Origin: Chloroflexota bacterium
GTDB lineage: Bacteria > Chloroflexota > Limnocylindria > Limnocylindrales > CSP1-4
Reading direction: 5' to 3'
Length of the DNA stretch: 7,073 bases
NCBI GenBank assembly: GCA_021785115.1
Contig: JAJYGO010000067.1
Span: 1-7,073 of the forward strand
In this document: piece after piece, positions 1 through 6,306 of the stretch
Layout: every line of letters starts with the position of its first letter
Position numbering within the stretch: the stretch's first letter is position 1
The notes under the pieces: generated by a model
What the model was told of the DNA's origin: nothing
Seen by the model: the letters and a program-made list of their open reading frames with translations, nothing else
Databases searched by the model: none
Position numbers and translations under genes: made by a program

Positions 1-440
1 AGGGCCGGATCGTGGCCGACAACGCCTTCGCCGACGCCAATCGCACGTTCGACGGCTCGGTGATCCCGCGGGCCATCTTCACCGACCCGCCGATCGCGAC
101 CGTGGGCGAGACCGAGGCCGAGGTCCGGGCTCGCCACACGCCGGCGGTGGCCGCCACGACGCCGCTCGAGTACGTGCCGCGGGCGGGCGCGATCCACAAG
201 ACGACGGGTCTCGCCAAGTTCATCGCCTCGACCATCGACGAGCGGGTCCTGGGCGTACACGTCATCGGCGAGTCGGCGCCCGAGATCATCCACGAGGCGG
301 CGATGGCCATGAAGTTCAAGGCCGGGCTGCCCGACTTCGTCGACCTGATCCACGTCTACCCGACGATGGCCGAGGCGCTCAAGATCGGCGCCCAGGCCTT
401 CAGCCGGGACGTCTCGAAGCTGTCGTGCTGCGCGGAGTGA
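1..440 (+). CDS. merA: Mercuric reductase (MerA), C-terminal part only
   Basis: This is the 3' end of a gene that begins left of the window; the frame is open from base 3, giving 145 visible residues. MerA is a cytosolic FAD enzyme that uses NADPH to reduce Hg(II) to volatile Hg(0). The visible part is the C-terminal dimerisation domain of the pyridine nucleotide-disulfide oxidoreductase family: an FTDPPIATVG interface strand, then HVYPTMAEALK, then the terminal SCCAE. The vicinal Cys-Cys two residues before the end is the hallmark of MerA; these residues pass Hg(II) to the active site of the partner subunit. In HVYPTMAE a Tyr sits where lipoamide dehydrogenase and glutathione reductase have the catalytic His (HxHPTxxE), as known for MerA. 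The FAD domain, the redox CX4C and any N-terminal MerP-like domain are not in the window. The next gene starts 5 bp after the stop, so the two are probably cotranscribed. Confidence 0.93.
   Translation, partial: GRIVADNAFADANRTFDGSVIPRAIFTDPPIATVGETEAEVRARHTPAVAATTPLEYVPRAGAIHKTTGLAKFIASTIDERVLGVHVIGESAPEIIHEAAMAMKFKAGLPDFVDLIHVYPTMAEALKIGAQAFSRDVSKLSCCAE
434..437 (+). promoter_or_regulatory. Ribosome binding site that fixes the start of the second flavoprotein
   Basis: GGAG, 8 nt before the ATG at 446, overlaps the last codons of merA. It supports the ATG at 446 (MDDTYDLV, directly before the FAD-binding strand) over the in-frame GTG at 425, which lies inside merA and would add seven residues with no family counterpart. 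Confidence 0.6.
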
Positions 441-445
441 GCCCG

Positions 446-1837
446 ATGGACGACACCTACGATCTGGTCATCATCGGCGCCGGCGAGGCCGGCCAGGCCG
501 CGGCGCACCTGGCACGCCACCGGGGCGCGAGCGTGGCCGTCGTCGAGCGCGAGCTGTTCGGCGGCTCGTGCCCGTACTGGGCGTGCATACCTTCCAAGGC
601 GCTGCTCCACGCCGCCGCGGCGCACGCCGCGGGCGGGGCGTACCCATGGCAGCGCGCCTCTGACTTCCGCGACTGGATGATCGTCCGAGAGCAGCCGCGC
701 GACTGGCCCGACGACTCGAGCCACGTCAAGAGCCTCGAGAAGGCCGGCGCGACGGTCTTCCGCGGCAGCGGCCGACTCGACGGTCCCGGCCGGGTCGTCG
801 TCGAGTCCGAGGGCGGAGAGCGGCGGATCCTGGGGGCGAAGGCGATCCTTATCGCGGTCGGCAGCAACGCAACGATCCCCGACGACATCGAGGGCCTCGA
901 GCAGATCCGACCCTGGACCAACCGCGAGGCGACGACGACCCGCGAGCTGCCGAAGAGTCTCGTCGTCCTGGGCGATGGGCCGACCGGGGTCGAGATGTCG
1001 CAGGTCTACGCCCGCTTCGGCGTCCCGACGGTCCTCGTCTCGCCGCACGATCGGATCAACCCCAAGGACCATCGACGCAGCTCGGCCGTGCTGGACGCGG
1101 CGCTGCGCCACGACGGGGTCGACATCCGGACCGGGGTCCGGGCCACCCGCGTCCGACCCCACGACGGGCACGACGGTGCCCATGTGGTCGAGCTGACCGA
1201 CGGGGCCACGGTCGCGGGCCACGAGATCCTGCTCGCCGTGGGGCGCACGTACCCGCTGGCGGGCCTCGGGCTCGAGAGCGTCGGGGTCGACGTCGATGAC
1301 GGCCTGCTCCATCCCGACGAACGGCTCCGGATCGCCGACGGCGTCTACGCCGCGGGCGACCCGGCGGGGCCCGAGATGCACACCCATCTCGCCGTCTACC
1401 AGGGCGAGCTCGCGGCCCGCATCGCGCTGGGCGAGGACGTCCGGCCCGACCACACGGCAATCCCACATGCCACCTACACCGAGCCACAGACGGCGGGCGT
1501 CGGGCTGCAGCTCGAGAAGGCGCGCGAGCGCGGCTTCGACGCCATAGAGGAGACGACCGACTACGCGACCAGCGCGCCCGGCTACATCGCCGAGGCGGCC
1601 GGCCACGTGACGATCGTCGTCGACCGTCGCGAGCGGCTCCTGCTCGGGGCGTTCATCGCCGCGCCAGGCGCCGCCGAGGCGATCGGCGAGGCCGTGCTCG
1701 CAATCAAGACGCGCACCCCCCTCGACGTCCTGGCCGACACGATCCATCCGTTCCCGACGACCGTCCGGGTCCTGGGCGGGCTGTTCGCCAAGGCCGCCCA
1801 CCGGGATCTTCGAGTCCACAAGGAGACACTCGAATGA
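446..1837 (+). CDS. MerA/lipoamide-dehydrogenase-like FAD-dependent disulfide oxidoreductase with altered catalytic dyad
   Basis: A 463-residue flavoprotein, about the usual length for the family. From the N-terminus: a Rossmann FAD motif (GAGEAG, residues 11-16); a redox pair C42/C47 in the form GGSCPYWACIPSK; a second dinucleotide fold GDGPTG (176-181) for NAD(P)H; the FAD ribityl-contact motif YAAGD (Asp305); and a C-terminal interface domain with TYTEPQTAGVG. The strand after GDGPTG ends LVSPHDR with no acidic residue, which leans towards NADPH. Two features separate it from textbook members. It lacks the C-terminal Cys-Cys of MerA. The HxHPTxxE signature is replaced by HPFPTTVR (434-441), so the catalytic His is Phe436 and the Glu is Arg441. 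It is therefore not a normal lipoamide dehydrogenase, glutathione reductase or MerA. Its place between merA and merB, with a 4-bp ATGA overlap into merB, suggests a role in mercury or thiol redox, but the substrate is unknown. Confidence 0.88.
   Translation: MDDTYDLVIIGAGEAGQAAAHLARHRGASVAVVERELFGGSCPYWACIPSKALLHAAAAHAAGGAYPWQRASDFRDWMIVREQPRDWPDDSSHVKSLEKAGATVFRGSGRLDGPGRVVVESEGGERRILGAKAILIAVGSNATIPDDIEGLEQIRPWTNREATTTRELPKSLVVLGDGPTGVEMSQVYARFGVPTVLVSPHDRINPKDHRRSSAVLDAALRHDGVDIRTGVRATRVRPHDGHDGAHVVELTDGATVAGHEILLAVGRTYPLAGLGLESVGVDVDDGLLHPDERLRIADGVYAAGDPAGPEMHTHLAVYQGELAARIALGEDVRPDHTAIPHATYTEPQTAGVGLQLEKARERGFDAIEETTDYATSAPGYIAEAAGHVTIVVDRRERLLLGAFIAAPGAAEAIGEAVLAIKTRTPLDVLADTIHPFPTTVRVLGGLFAKAAHRDLRVHKETLE
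1820..1825 (+). promoter_or_regulatory. Shine-Dalgarno site of merB
   Basis: AAGGAG lies 8 nt before the merB ATG at 1834 and inside the last codons of the flavoprotein gene. It is one of the clearest ribosome sites in the window and fixes the merB start. Together with the ATGA stop/start overlap it points to coupled translation. Confidence 0.65.
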
Positions 1838-2466
1838 CCGACGCTAGGGATCGCCGCCCCGGCCTACCGGCCGCCGAGCTCCACGAGCGGATCCGCGAGG
1901 CGGCGTTCGCCCTGCTGATGACGGAGCGCAGGCCGATCACCACCGACGAGATCGCGGCGGCGGCCGGGGCGCCGCTCGGCGCGCTGCCGGCGATGCTTGA
2001 CCAGCTCGACGGGGCGGGCTGGATCGACCGCGACGCGGACGGCCGGCTCACCGGCTCGGCAGGGCTCAGCCTGTCCACCGGTCCCCATCGCCTCACGATC
2101 GACGGTTCCGAGTTTCGGACCTGGTGCGCCTACGACTCGATCGGGATCGCCGCCGCCCTGGCCGCCGACGCCGCGATCCGGACGACGTGCGCCGTGTGCG
2201 GCGCGCCGATCTCCCTCGACACCCGCGCAGGCCAGCCGCCGGCCGGGCTACCGGAGCAGCTCTGGCTGGCCGCGGGTGGAGCCGACCTGCGTGGCGATTT
2301 CTGCGATCCGACCGTGCTGCTCTGCTCGCCGGAGCACGCCTCCGTCTGGGCCGAACGGCAGGGCGGCCACGGCCGCGCGGTCGACCTCGCCGAGGCAGCG
2401 CGGCTCGGCGCCGAGGGCTGGGCCAGCTGCGTGGCCGCGGTCGACGCCATTCGCAGAACAACGTAG
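1834..2466 (+). CDS. merB: Organomercurial lyase (alkylmercury lyase) MerB
   Basis: A 210-residue protein, the normal MerB size. MerB is cytosolic and protonolyses the C-Hg bond of organomercurials, giving a hydrocarbon and Hg(II) for MerA. Residues about 15-70 form the winged-helix-like N-terminal domain (RPITTDEIAAAAG, then LDQLDGAGWI). The catalytic region follows: WCAYDS holds Cys98 and Asp101, matching Cys96 and Asp99 of plasmid R831b MerB. TCAVCGAPI holds Cys119, matching Cys117. GDFCD holds Cys157, matching Cys159; the adjacent Cys160 of R831b is Asp158 here. Cys122 and Cys164 are extra. The residue correspondence comes from aligning by eye with the remembered R831b sequence. The start is set by a strong AAGGAG and by the ATGA overlap with the preceding gene. 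It is the last gene of the mer operon in the window and converges on the acetyltransferase gene, with 41 bp between the stops. Confidence 0.93.
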   Translation: MTDARDRRPGLPAAELHERIREAAFALLMTERRPITTDEIAAAAGAPLGALPAMLDQLDGAGWIDRDADGRLTGSAGLSLSTGPHRLTIDGSEFRTWCAYDSIGIAAALAADAAIRTTCAVCGAPISLDTRAGQPPAGLPEQLWLAAGGADLRGDFCDPTVLLCSPEHASVWAERQGGHGRAVDLAEAARLGAEGWASCVAAVDAIRRTT

Positions 2467-2507
2467 GGCCATAACCCCGAACCCGCGAGGTCGGAGGCAC
2501 GGTGTGC

Positions 2508-2999
2508 TCAGGCGCCGAGGAGCGCCTCGGGGAACGCAAAGGTTCCGCGCATGGAGGGTCGGTACGCGGTCAACGGCCGGACCATGAAATATGGCCGCCA
2601 GTCATCGACCGGAGCCACGATGCCGTGTTCATCGCCTGGACGGAAGCCGAACCGAGCGAAGAACTCGGGCGGGACGGCGACCAGGCCGACGAGCGGTTCG
2701 CCGAGCGCCTCGCTGGCGCCCAGGATCGCGTGCAGGAGCGCCTGTCCGATGCCCCGACCCCGTTGCTCGGGTTCGATGCTGGGTGGAAGCAGCGCGATGG
2801 CCGGCTCTGAACCGACGTGGCCGCGCATCCCCGCGATGTGGCCGACGATCTGGCCGTCGTTGTCGAGCGCGACGAAGGACAGCCTCGGCAGCCACGTGTC
2901 GCTGGCCCGCAGGCGGTCGAGGAGCTCGGGCGAGGAGACGCTCGTGAACAGCGTGCGAACCGCCGCTTGGTCGCCCCTGGTCTCGCGGCGGACGATCAT
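2508..2999 (-). CDS. GNAT-family N-acetyltransferase, YhbS-like
   Basis: A 163-residue GCN5-related acetyltransferase, which would transfer acetyl from acetyl-CoA to an amine. Visible signs are an N-terminal VRRETRGDQAAVRTLF, the strand IVGHIAG, the acetyl-CoA pyrophosphate motif RGRGIG (80-85) followed by QALL, and the late motif FARFGFRPG. The C-terminal end (FMVRPL, then GTFAFPEAL) resembles the YhbS (COG3153) subgroup, whose substrates are mostly unknown. The start codon overlaps the stop of the upstream permease gene in an ATGA, and there is only a weak ribosome site (GAGCG), so translation is probably coupled to the permease. This makes it the last gene of the exporter operon. It might modify the exported compound or be a passenger; nothing in the sequence decides. 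Confidence 0.85.
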   Translation of the reverse strand: MIVRRETRGDQAAVRTLFTSVSSPELLDRLRASDTWLPRLSFVALDNDGQIVGHIAGMRGHVGSEPAIALLPPSIEPEQRGRGIGQALLHAILGASEALGEPLVGLVAVPPEFFARFGFRPGDEHGIVAPVDDWRPYFMVRPLTAYRPSMRGTFAFPEALLGA

Positions 3000-3754
3000 C
3001 GCTCGTCGGTGAAGCGGTACACGCGGGCCGCCAGGGCGAAGGCCGCCAGGAGCCAGACAAGGCCAACACCAAGCTGCCAGCCGTACGCCGTGATGCCCGA
3101 CCCGGTGACGGCGACGCCCCGGAAGGCCTCGATGAGCGCTGCGTACGGGATGACATACGGGACGATGCTGGGCAGCGGCGCCGGCAGGGCGGCCACCGGC
3201 AGGAAGGCGCCGCTGAGCACGAACAGCGGCAGGACCACCGCGCCGCCCACGATATTGGCCGTCGCCGGGTTGGGGGTCAGCCCGGCGATGGCGAAGGCGA
3301 TCGACAGTGCGGTGAGCACCCCGATCGCCACGATCGGGATCAGCCAGACCAGCTGCGGACCGAAGACGACCTTGGCCCCCATCACCGCACCGATGGCCAG
3401 CGCCAGCGCGGAGACGACGAGGCCCAGCACCAGATAGCTGACGATCTGGGCGGCGACGAAGCGTGCGGGGGAGACCGGGGTGGCCGCCAGGCGGCGGAGG
3501 ACGCCACGGGCCTTGTGGCTGGCGGCGACGGCGACCGTCGTGTCCTGGAGGCTGCTGATCGGCAGTAGGATCGCGAGCCCCGGCACGACGAAGTCGAGGA
3601 AGTTGAGGCGGTCGCTGCCCACCCCCAAGACGAGCCCGCCAGCCAGGCCGAAGGCCACCACCTGGACGGGGATCGCGATCTCGGCGAAGACGACGCCGCG
3701 CGAGCGCAGCATCATCGCGAAGCTGGCGCGCAGCAGAGGCAGGGTGGCGTTCAT
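2996..3754 (-). CDS. ABC-2 type transporter permease (second copy)
   Basis: A 252-residue membrane protein with about six hydrophobic segments, near residues 22-45, 52-75, 103-126, 133-158, 168-190 and 228-245, as in DrrB-like ABC-2 permeases. Between segments 2 and 3 is the conserved cytoplasmic turn RGVLRRLAATPVSPARFVAA (residues 83-102), typical of this family and likely to contact the ATPase. Near the end is the family motif IPYAALIEAFRGV (202-214). It is a paralogue of the permease just upstream: both share GPQL, IAGL, IPYxxLIExxRGVA and the ending AYRF/VYRF. It has no signal peptide, as usual. GAGAGG lies 10 nt before its ATG, in the 10-bp gap after the neighbouring permease. With that permease and the ATPase it probably forms a heteromeric exporter in the cytoplasmic membrane. 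Confidence 0.88.
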   Translation of the reverse strand: MNATLPLLRASFAMMLRSRGVVFAEIAIPVQVVAFGLAGGLVLGVGSDRLNFLDFVVPGLAILLPISSLQDTTVAVAASHKARGVLRRLAATPVSPARFVAAQIVSYLVLGLVVSALALAIGAVMGAKVVFGPQLVWLIPIVAIGVLTALSIAFAIAGLTPNPATANIVGGAVVLPLFVLSGAFLPVAALPAPLPSIVPYVIPYAALIEAFRGVAVTGSGITAYGWQLGVGLVWLLAAFALAARVYRFTDER

Positions 3755-3764
3755 CTTGAGCCTC

Positions 3765-4517
3765 TCAACGCACGAAGCGGTAGGCGCGCGTGGCCGCCGC
3801 GCCGAGCAGGACGAGCCACACGCCGGCGACCGCCAGCTCGGGCCCGAAAGCGCTCAGCGGGCGACCGTCGAGGGCGACGCCGCGCATCGTCTCGATGAGG
3901 CCGGTGTAGGGGATGACCTGGGCGATCTGCTGGAGCCAGCCGGGAAACGCGGCCAGCGGCAGCATCGCCCCGGTGAACAGGTACAGCGGGAAGCTCGCGT
4001 AGCTGTCGAGGGCGTTGGCGTCCTGCGGGCTCTTGGCCAGACCGGCGATGACAAACGCCCACGAGAGGCCGATGGCGGTGATGACGGCCAATACCGGCAC
4101 CAGCGCCAGCAGCTGCGGCCCCAGCCGCACCGTTGCGCCGAGCGCGCGCCCCGCGACGATGACGGCCACGAAGGTCAGCATCCCCATCGTCGCCCGCGGG
4201 ATGACCTCGGCGGCGATGAGCTGGGCCGGCGAGACTGGCATGACGGAGAGCTGCTTGAGGACCCCCGTGCTCTTGTAGGTGGCGATCAGGGCCAGAAAGG
4301 CATGGCCGTTGCCGAGGGCCACCAGCAGGATCAGCCAGCCGGTGATCCACAGGTTCGTTAGCGAGGTGCTGCCCAGGCTGGTCTCGAGCTGCAGGCTCCG
4401 AAAGAGCGCCAGCAGTGCGAGCGAGAGGGCCGGGTAGACGACCATCGTGAACACGAACTCGCGCGAGCGCAGGAGCTGTTTCGTGCTGGCAGCGGTCAGG
4501 CGCAGGGTGGCGCGCAT
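3765..4517 (-). CDS. ABC-2 type transporter permease (first copy)
   Basis: A 250-residue ABC-2 membrane protein with about six hydrophobic segments, near residues 21-40, 56-80, 108-124, 134-160, 172-192 and 225-243. The cytoplasmic loop STGVLKQLSVMPVSPAQLIA (83-102) and the motif IPYTGLIETMRGVA (202-215) mark the DrrB-like drug or lipid exporter family. The frame is open far upstream (to 4976) only because it runs antisense-free through the ATPase gene; the true start is the ATG at 4517. There a strong GGGAGGAAGG stands just upstream, and the N-terminus MRATLRLTAASTKQLLRSRE matches the MNATLPLLRASFAMMLRSRG of the sister permease. The gap from the ATPase stop is 14 bp. The ATPase gene precedes it and the sister permease follows 10 bp downstream. 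Confidence 0.88.
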   Translation of the reverse strand: MRATLRLTAASTKQLLRSREFVFTMVVYPALSLALLALFRSLQLETSLGSTSLTNLWITGWLILLVALGNGHAFLALIATYKSTGVLKQLSVMPVSPAQLIAAEVIPRATMGMLTFVAVIVAGRALGATVRLGPQLLALVPVLAVITAIGLSWAFVIAGLAKSPQDANALDSYASFPLYLFTGAMLPLAAFPGWLQQIAQVIPYTGLIETMRGVALDGRPLSAFGPELAVAGVWLVLLGAAATRAYRFVR

Positions 4518-4530
4518 CTTCCTTCCTCCC
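4518..4530 (-). promoter_or_regulatory. Shine-Dalgarno site that fixes the start of the first permease
   Basis: On the minus strand this reads GGGAGGAAGGAAG directly before the ATG at 4517. It is the only strong ribosome site near the permease N-terminus and rules out the longer open frame reaching into the ATPase gene. Confidence 0.65.
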
Positions 4531-4531
4531 C

Positions 4532-5524
4532 TCAGTCGCGCAGCTCGCGCCCGGTGAGCTCGAGGAACACGTCCTCGAGGCTGCCGGGCACGACCTCCAG
4601 GCCGCGCAGCTCGACCCCGCGCCGGTCCGCCCAATCGAGCAGGGCTCCCACCGCGGCCTTGGGTTCGGTGATCGCGAGCTGGTAGCCGGCCGGGGCGGCG
4701 GAGCTGGGCTCGGCGCCATTGGAGGTCGCCGAGGCGCCGGTGACGCCGTCGAGGCCGGTGAGCTCGGTCGGATCGAGCATCCGAGAAGCGGCGAAGCGGA
4801 TGTGACCAACGCCATGAAGCCCGCCGATCAGGGAGCGCGGCGTGTCGATCGCCACGATCCGGCCGTGGTCGATGATCGCGACCCGGTCGGCGAGGAGCTC
4901 CGCCTCCTCGATGTAGTGGGTGGTCAGGACGATGGTCTTGCCCTCGTCGCGGTTGAGCCGCCGCAGCAGGTCCCACAGGGCGTGGCGCATCTGCGGGTCG
5001 AGCCCGGTGGTCGGCTCATCGAGGAACAGCACGTCGGGGTCGTTGACCAGGGCCGCGGCCACCGAGAAGCGCCGCTGCTGGCCGCCCGACAGGTGCCGGA
5101 CGTACGCCTGGCGCTGGTCGGTCAGGCCGACTGTGGCGAGCAGGTCCGCCGCCGCGCGCCGCTTCGGATAGAAGGAGCCGAACAGGTCGAGCAGCTCTTC
5201 GAGGGTCAGGAGGCTGAAGAACGAGGTGGCCTGCAGCTGGACGCCGATCAGGCGCTTCACCCGATCGAGCTCGCGGCGGGGATCGACGCCCAGGATCCGC
5301 ACCTCGCCCGCCGTCGGCCGACGGATGCCCTCGATGATCTCGAGCGTGGTCGTCTTGCCCGCGCCATTCGGCCCCAGCAAGCCGAAGAACTCGCCCCGCC
5401 CAACCTCGAAGCTGATGCCGTCGACGGCGCGCAAGGTCCCACCACCCGGTCGGGGATACACCTTGACGAGGTCGCGGACCTCGACCGACGGTGCGACGGA
5501 AGTGGCCATCTCGGTGGTCGTCAT
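4532..5524 (-). CDS. ABC transporter ATP-binding protein, DrrA-type drug exporter
   Basis: A 330-residue cytoplasmic ATPase that would drive the two downstream permeases. In order: Walker A GPNGAGKT (51-58), Q-loop around Gln96/Gln98 (VQLQ), signature LSGGQ (145-149), Walker B DVLFLDEP (164-171) with catalytic Glu170, D-loop TGLDP, and switch His203 in TTHYIEEAE. All key residues are present, so it should hydrolyse ATP. The C-terminal extension of about 90 residues ends in SLEDVFLELTGRELRD, typical of DrrA/CcmA-like exporters. The frame is open to 6190, but the start is the ATG at 5524 (MTTTEMATSV): the nucleotide-binding fold begins 14 residues later, and the ATG overlaps the stop of the MerB-like gene as TAATG. 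Only a weak AGGG (5534-5537) precedes it, so translation is probably coupled to the MerB-like gene. An Ala/Ser/Gly-rich linker at about 262-280 separates the ATPase from the C-terminal domain. Confidence 0.92.
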   Translation of the reverse strand: MTTTEMATSVAPSVEVRDLVKVYPRPGGGTLRAVDGISFEVGRGEFFGLLGPNGAGKTTTLEIIEGIRRPTAGEVRILGVDPRRELDRVKRLIGVQLQATSFFSLLTLEELLDLFGSFYPKRRAAADLLATVGLTDQRQAYVRHLSGGQQRRFSVAAALVNDPDVLFLDEPTTGLDPQMRHALWDLLRRLNRDEGKTIVLTTHYIEEAELLADRVAIIDHGRIVAIDTPRSLIGGLHGVGHIRFAASRMLDPTELTGLDGVTGASATSNGAEPSSAAPAGYQLAITEPKAAVGALLDWADRRGVELRGLEVVPGSLEDVFLELTGRELRD

Positions 5525-6294
5525 TATCGGTCGCCCTGCAGGCTCTCGGGACCGGCGCTGCCGGTGGGCGCGGGCGTCCGGTCCCCGTCGAGGTCCAGGA
5601 GGGCGGACATCCTCGTCCGCCAGCCGCGATAGAAGGGAAGGTCCCACGCGTCGCACACCGGGAAGATGCGGCCGCCCGGGTGATCGGCCAGCCAGCCCTG
5701 TGCCGCCTCGGCGGAGGAGTAGAGGGGACACTCCGAGCAGAGGCCGCCCGGCTCGTTGGTGTCGCAGGCCAGACCCATCGCCTTGATCGGCTCGAGCACG
5801 TCGGGGCCAGGCAGCACCAGGACCGCCCCGCGAGGCTCGACGCTCTCGACACCAGCGGGAGTGAACACGACACGGATCGGCGTCCCCGTCACCGGCGATG
5901 TCTCCTGCAGCAGCAGGGACGGACGGACCAGGGGTGCGTAGAGGAAGACGTCGGGCGCGCAGCCGGTGACCCCGAATCGGCGGTCGCCGATCTGGACGTG
6001 GCGCCGCGGAGGTTGGGGATCGCGTTCGGGGACGACGTGCACGAGCCCGTTCTCGACCAGCAGCGGGGGCCAGCTCATCTGCCGCGCTAGGGCGTCCACC
6101 TGGTCCACCGGCCGGGCGAGCACCTCGGCCAGGCGGGCGAGCGAGACGGGCCGCTCGCCGAAGTTGGTCAATCCGATCACCGCGAAGCATTCGGTCATGT
6201 AGGCCAGCTCGCCGGTGTTGATGATGCCGTGGCCCGCCACGAAGGCGGCCAGGCCCGCGTCGTGGTGCTCGAGTGCTCCGTGGGGGACGCTCAT
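5524..6294 (-). CDS. Diverged MerB-family (organomercurial-lyase-like) protein heading the exporter operon
   Basis: A 256-residue soluble protein whose layout follows MerB by eye. The N-terminal winged-helix-like domain contains RPVSLARLAEVLARPVDQV (48-66), parallel to RPVSRTTLAGILDWPAERV of R831b MerB. The core follows: GCAPD gives Cys112 and Asp115, matching catalytic Cys96 and Asp99 (CALD). SPVTGTPIRV matches CAATGAPVSL, with Ser133 in place of Cys117. SVEPRGAVLVLP matches AVEPAGMAVSLVLP. GLCSECPLYSS then GWLADHPGG matches FCCHVHFFAS then DWASKHQG, placing Cys186 at Cys159. So both catalytic Cys and the Asp are kept. It is longer than MerB and has further cysteines (36, 177, 189, 214). AGGAG lies 7 nt before the ATG. 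Its stop overlaps the ATPase start. It may cleave carbon-metal bonds, or be a MerB-fold binding protein with another substrate. I saw no better family match. Confidence 0.75.
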   Translation of the reverse strand: MSVPHGALEHHDAGLAAFVAGHGIINTGELAYMTECFAVIGLTNFGERPVSLARLAEVLARPVDQVDALARQMSWPPLLVENGLVHVVPERDPQPPRRHVQIGDRRFGVTGCAPDVFLYAPLVRPSLLLQETSPVTGTPIRVVFTPAGVESVEPRGAVLVLPGPDVLEPIKAMGLACDTNEPGGLCSECPLYSSAEAAQGWLADHPGGRIFPVCDAWDLPFYRGWRTRMSALLDLDGDRTPAPTGSAGPESLQGDR

Positions 6295-6301
6295 GATCTG
6301 G

Positions 6302-6306
6302 CTCCT
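6302..6306 (-). promoter_or_regulatory. Shine-Dalgarno site of the MerB-like gene
   Basis: The minus strand reads AGGAG, 7 nt before the ATG at 6294. It overlaps the left arm of the inverted repeat at 6304-6310. Confidence 0.6.

Noticed and set aside
356..1819. A 487-codon minus-strand open frame covering the whole second flavoprotein gene
   Set aside because: It is antisense to a well-supported gene, its translation is rich in Arg, Gly, Asp and Val with no recognisable motif, and such frames are expected in GC-rich coding DNA.
2515..2530. CCGAGG-AGCG-CCTCGG hairpin near the convergence of the two operons, possible bidirectional terminator
   Set aside because: The stem is only 6 bp, lies inside the last codons of the acetyltransferase gene, and has no T-run on either strand. 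The 41-bp gap between the convergent stops (2467-2507) shows no better terminator.
3480..4361. Plus-strand open frame antisense to the two permeases
   Set aside because: It is low-complexity, charged and repetitive, and spans the junction of two real genes on the other strand.
4802..5632. Plus-strand open frame antisense to the ABC ATPase and the start of the MerB-like gene
   Set aside because: The opposite strand carries complete Walker A, signature and Walker B motifs; the antisense product has no recognisable domain or convincing ribosome site.
4532..6190. A 552-codon reading of the ATPase as a fusion with a long N-terminal region
   Set aside because: The extra N-terminal part is an out-of-frame reading of the MerB-like gene, and the TAATG junction at 5524 gives a better start.
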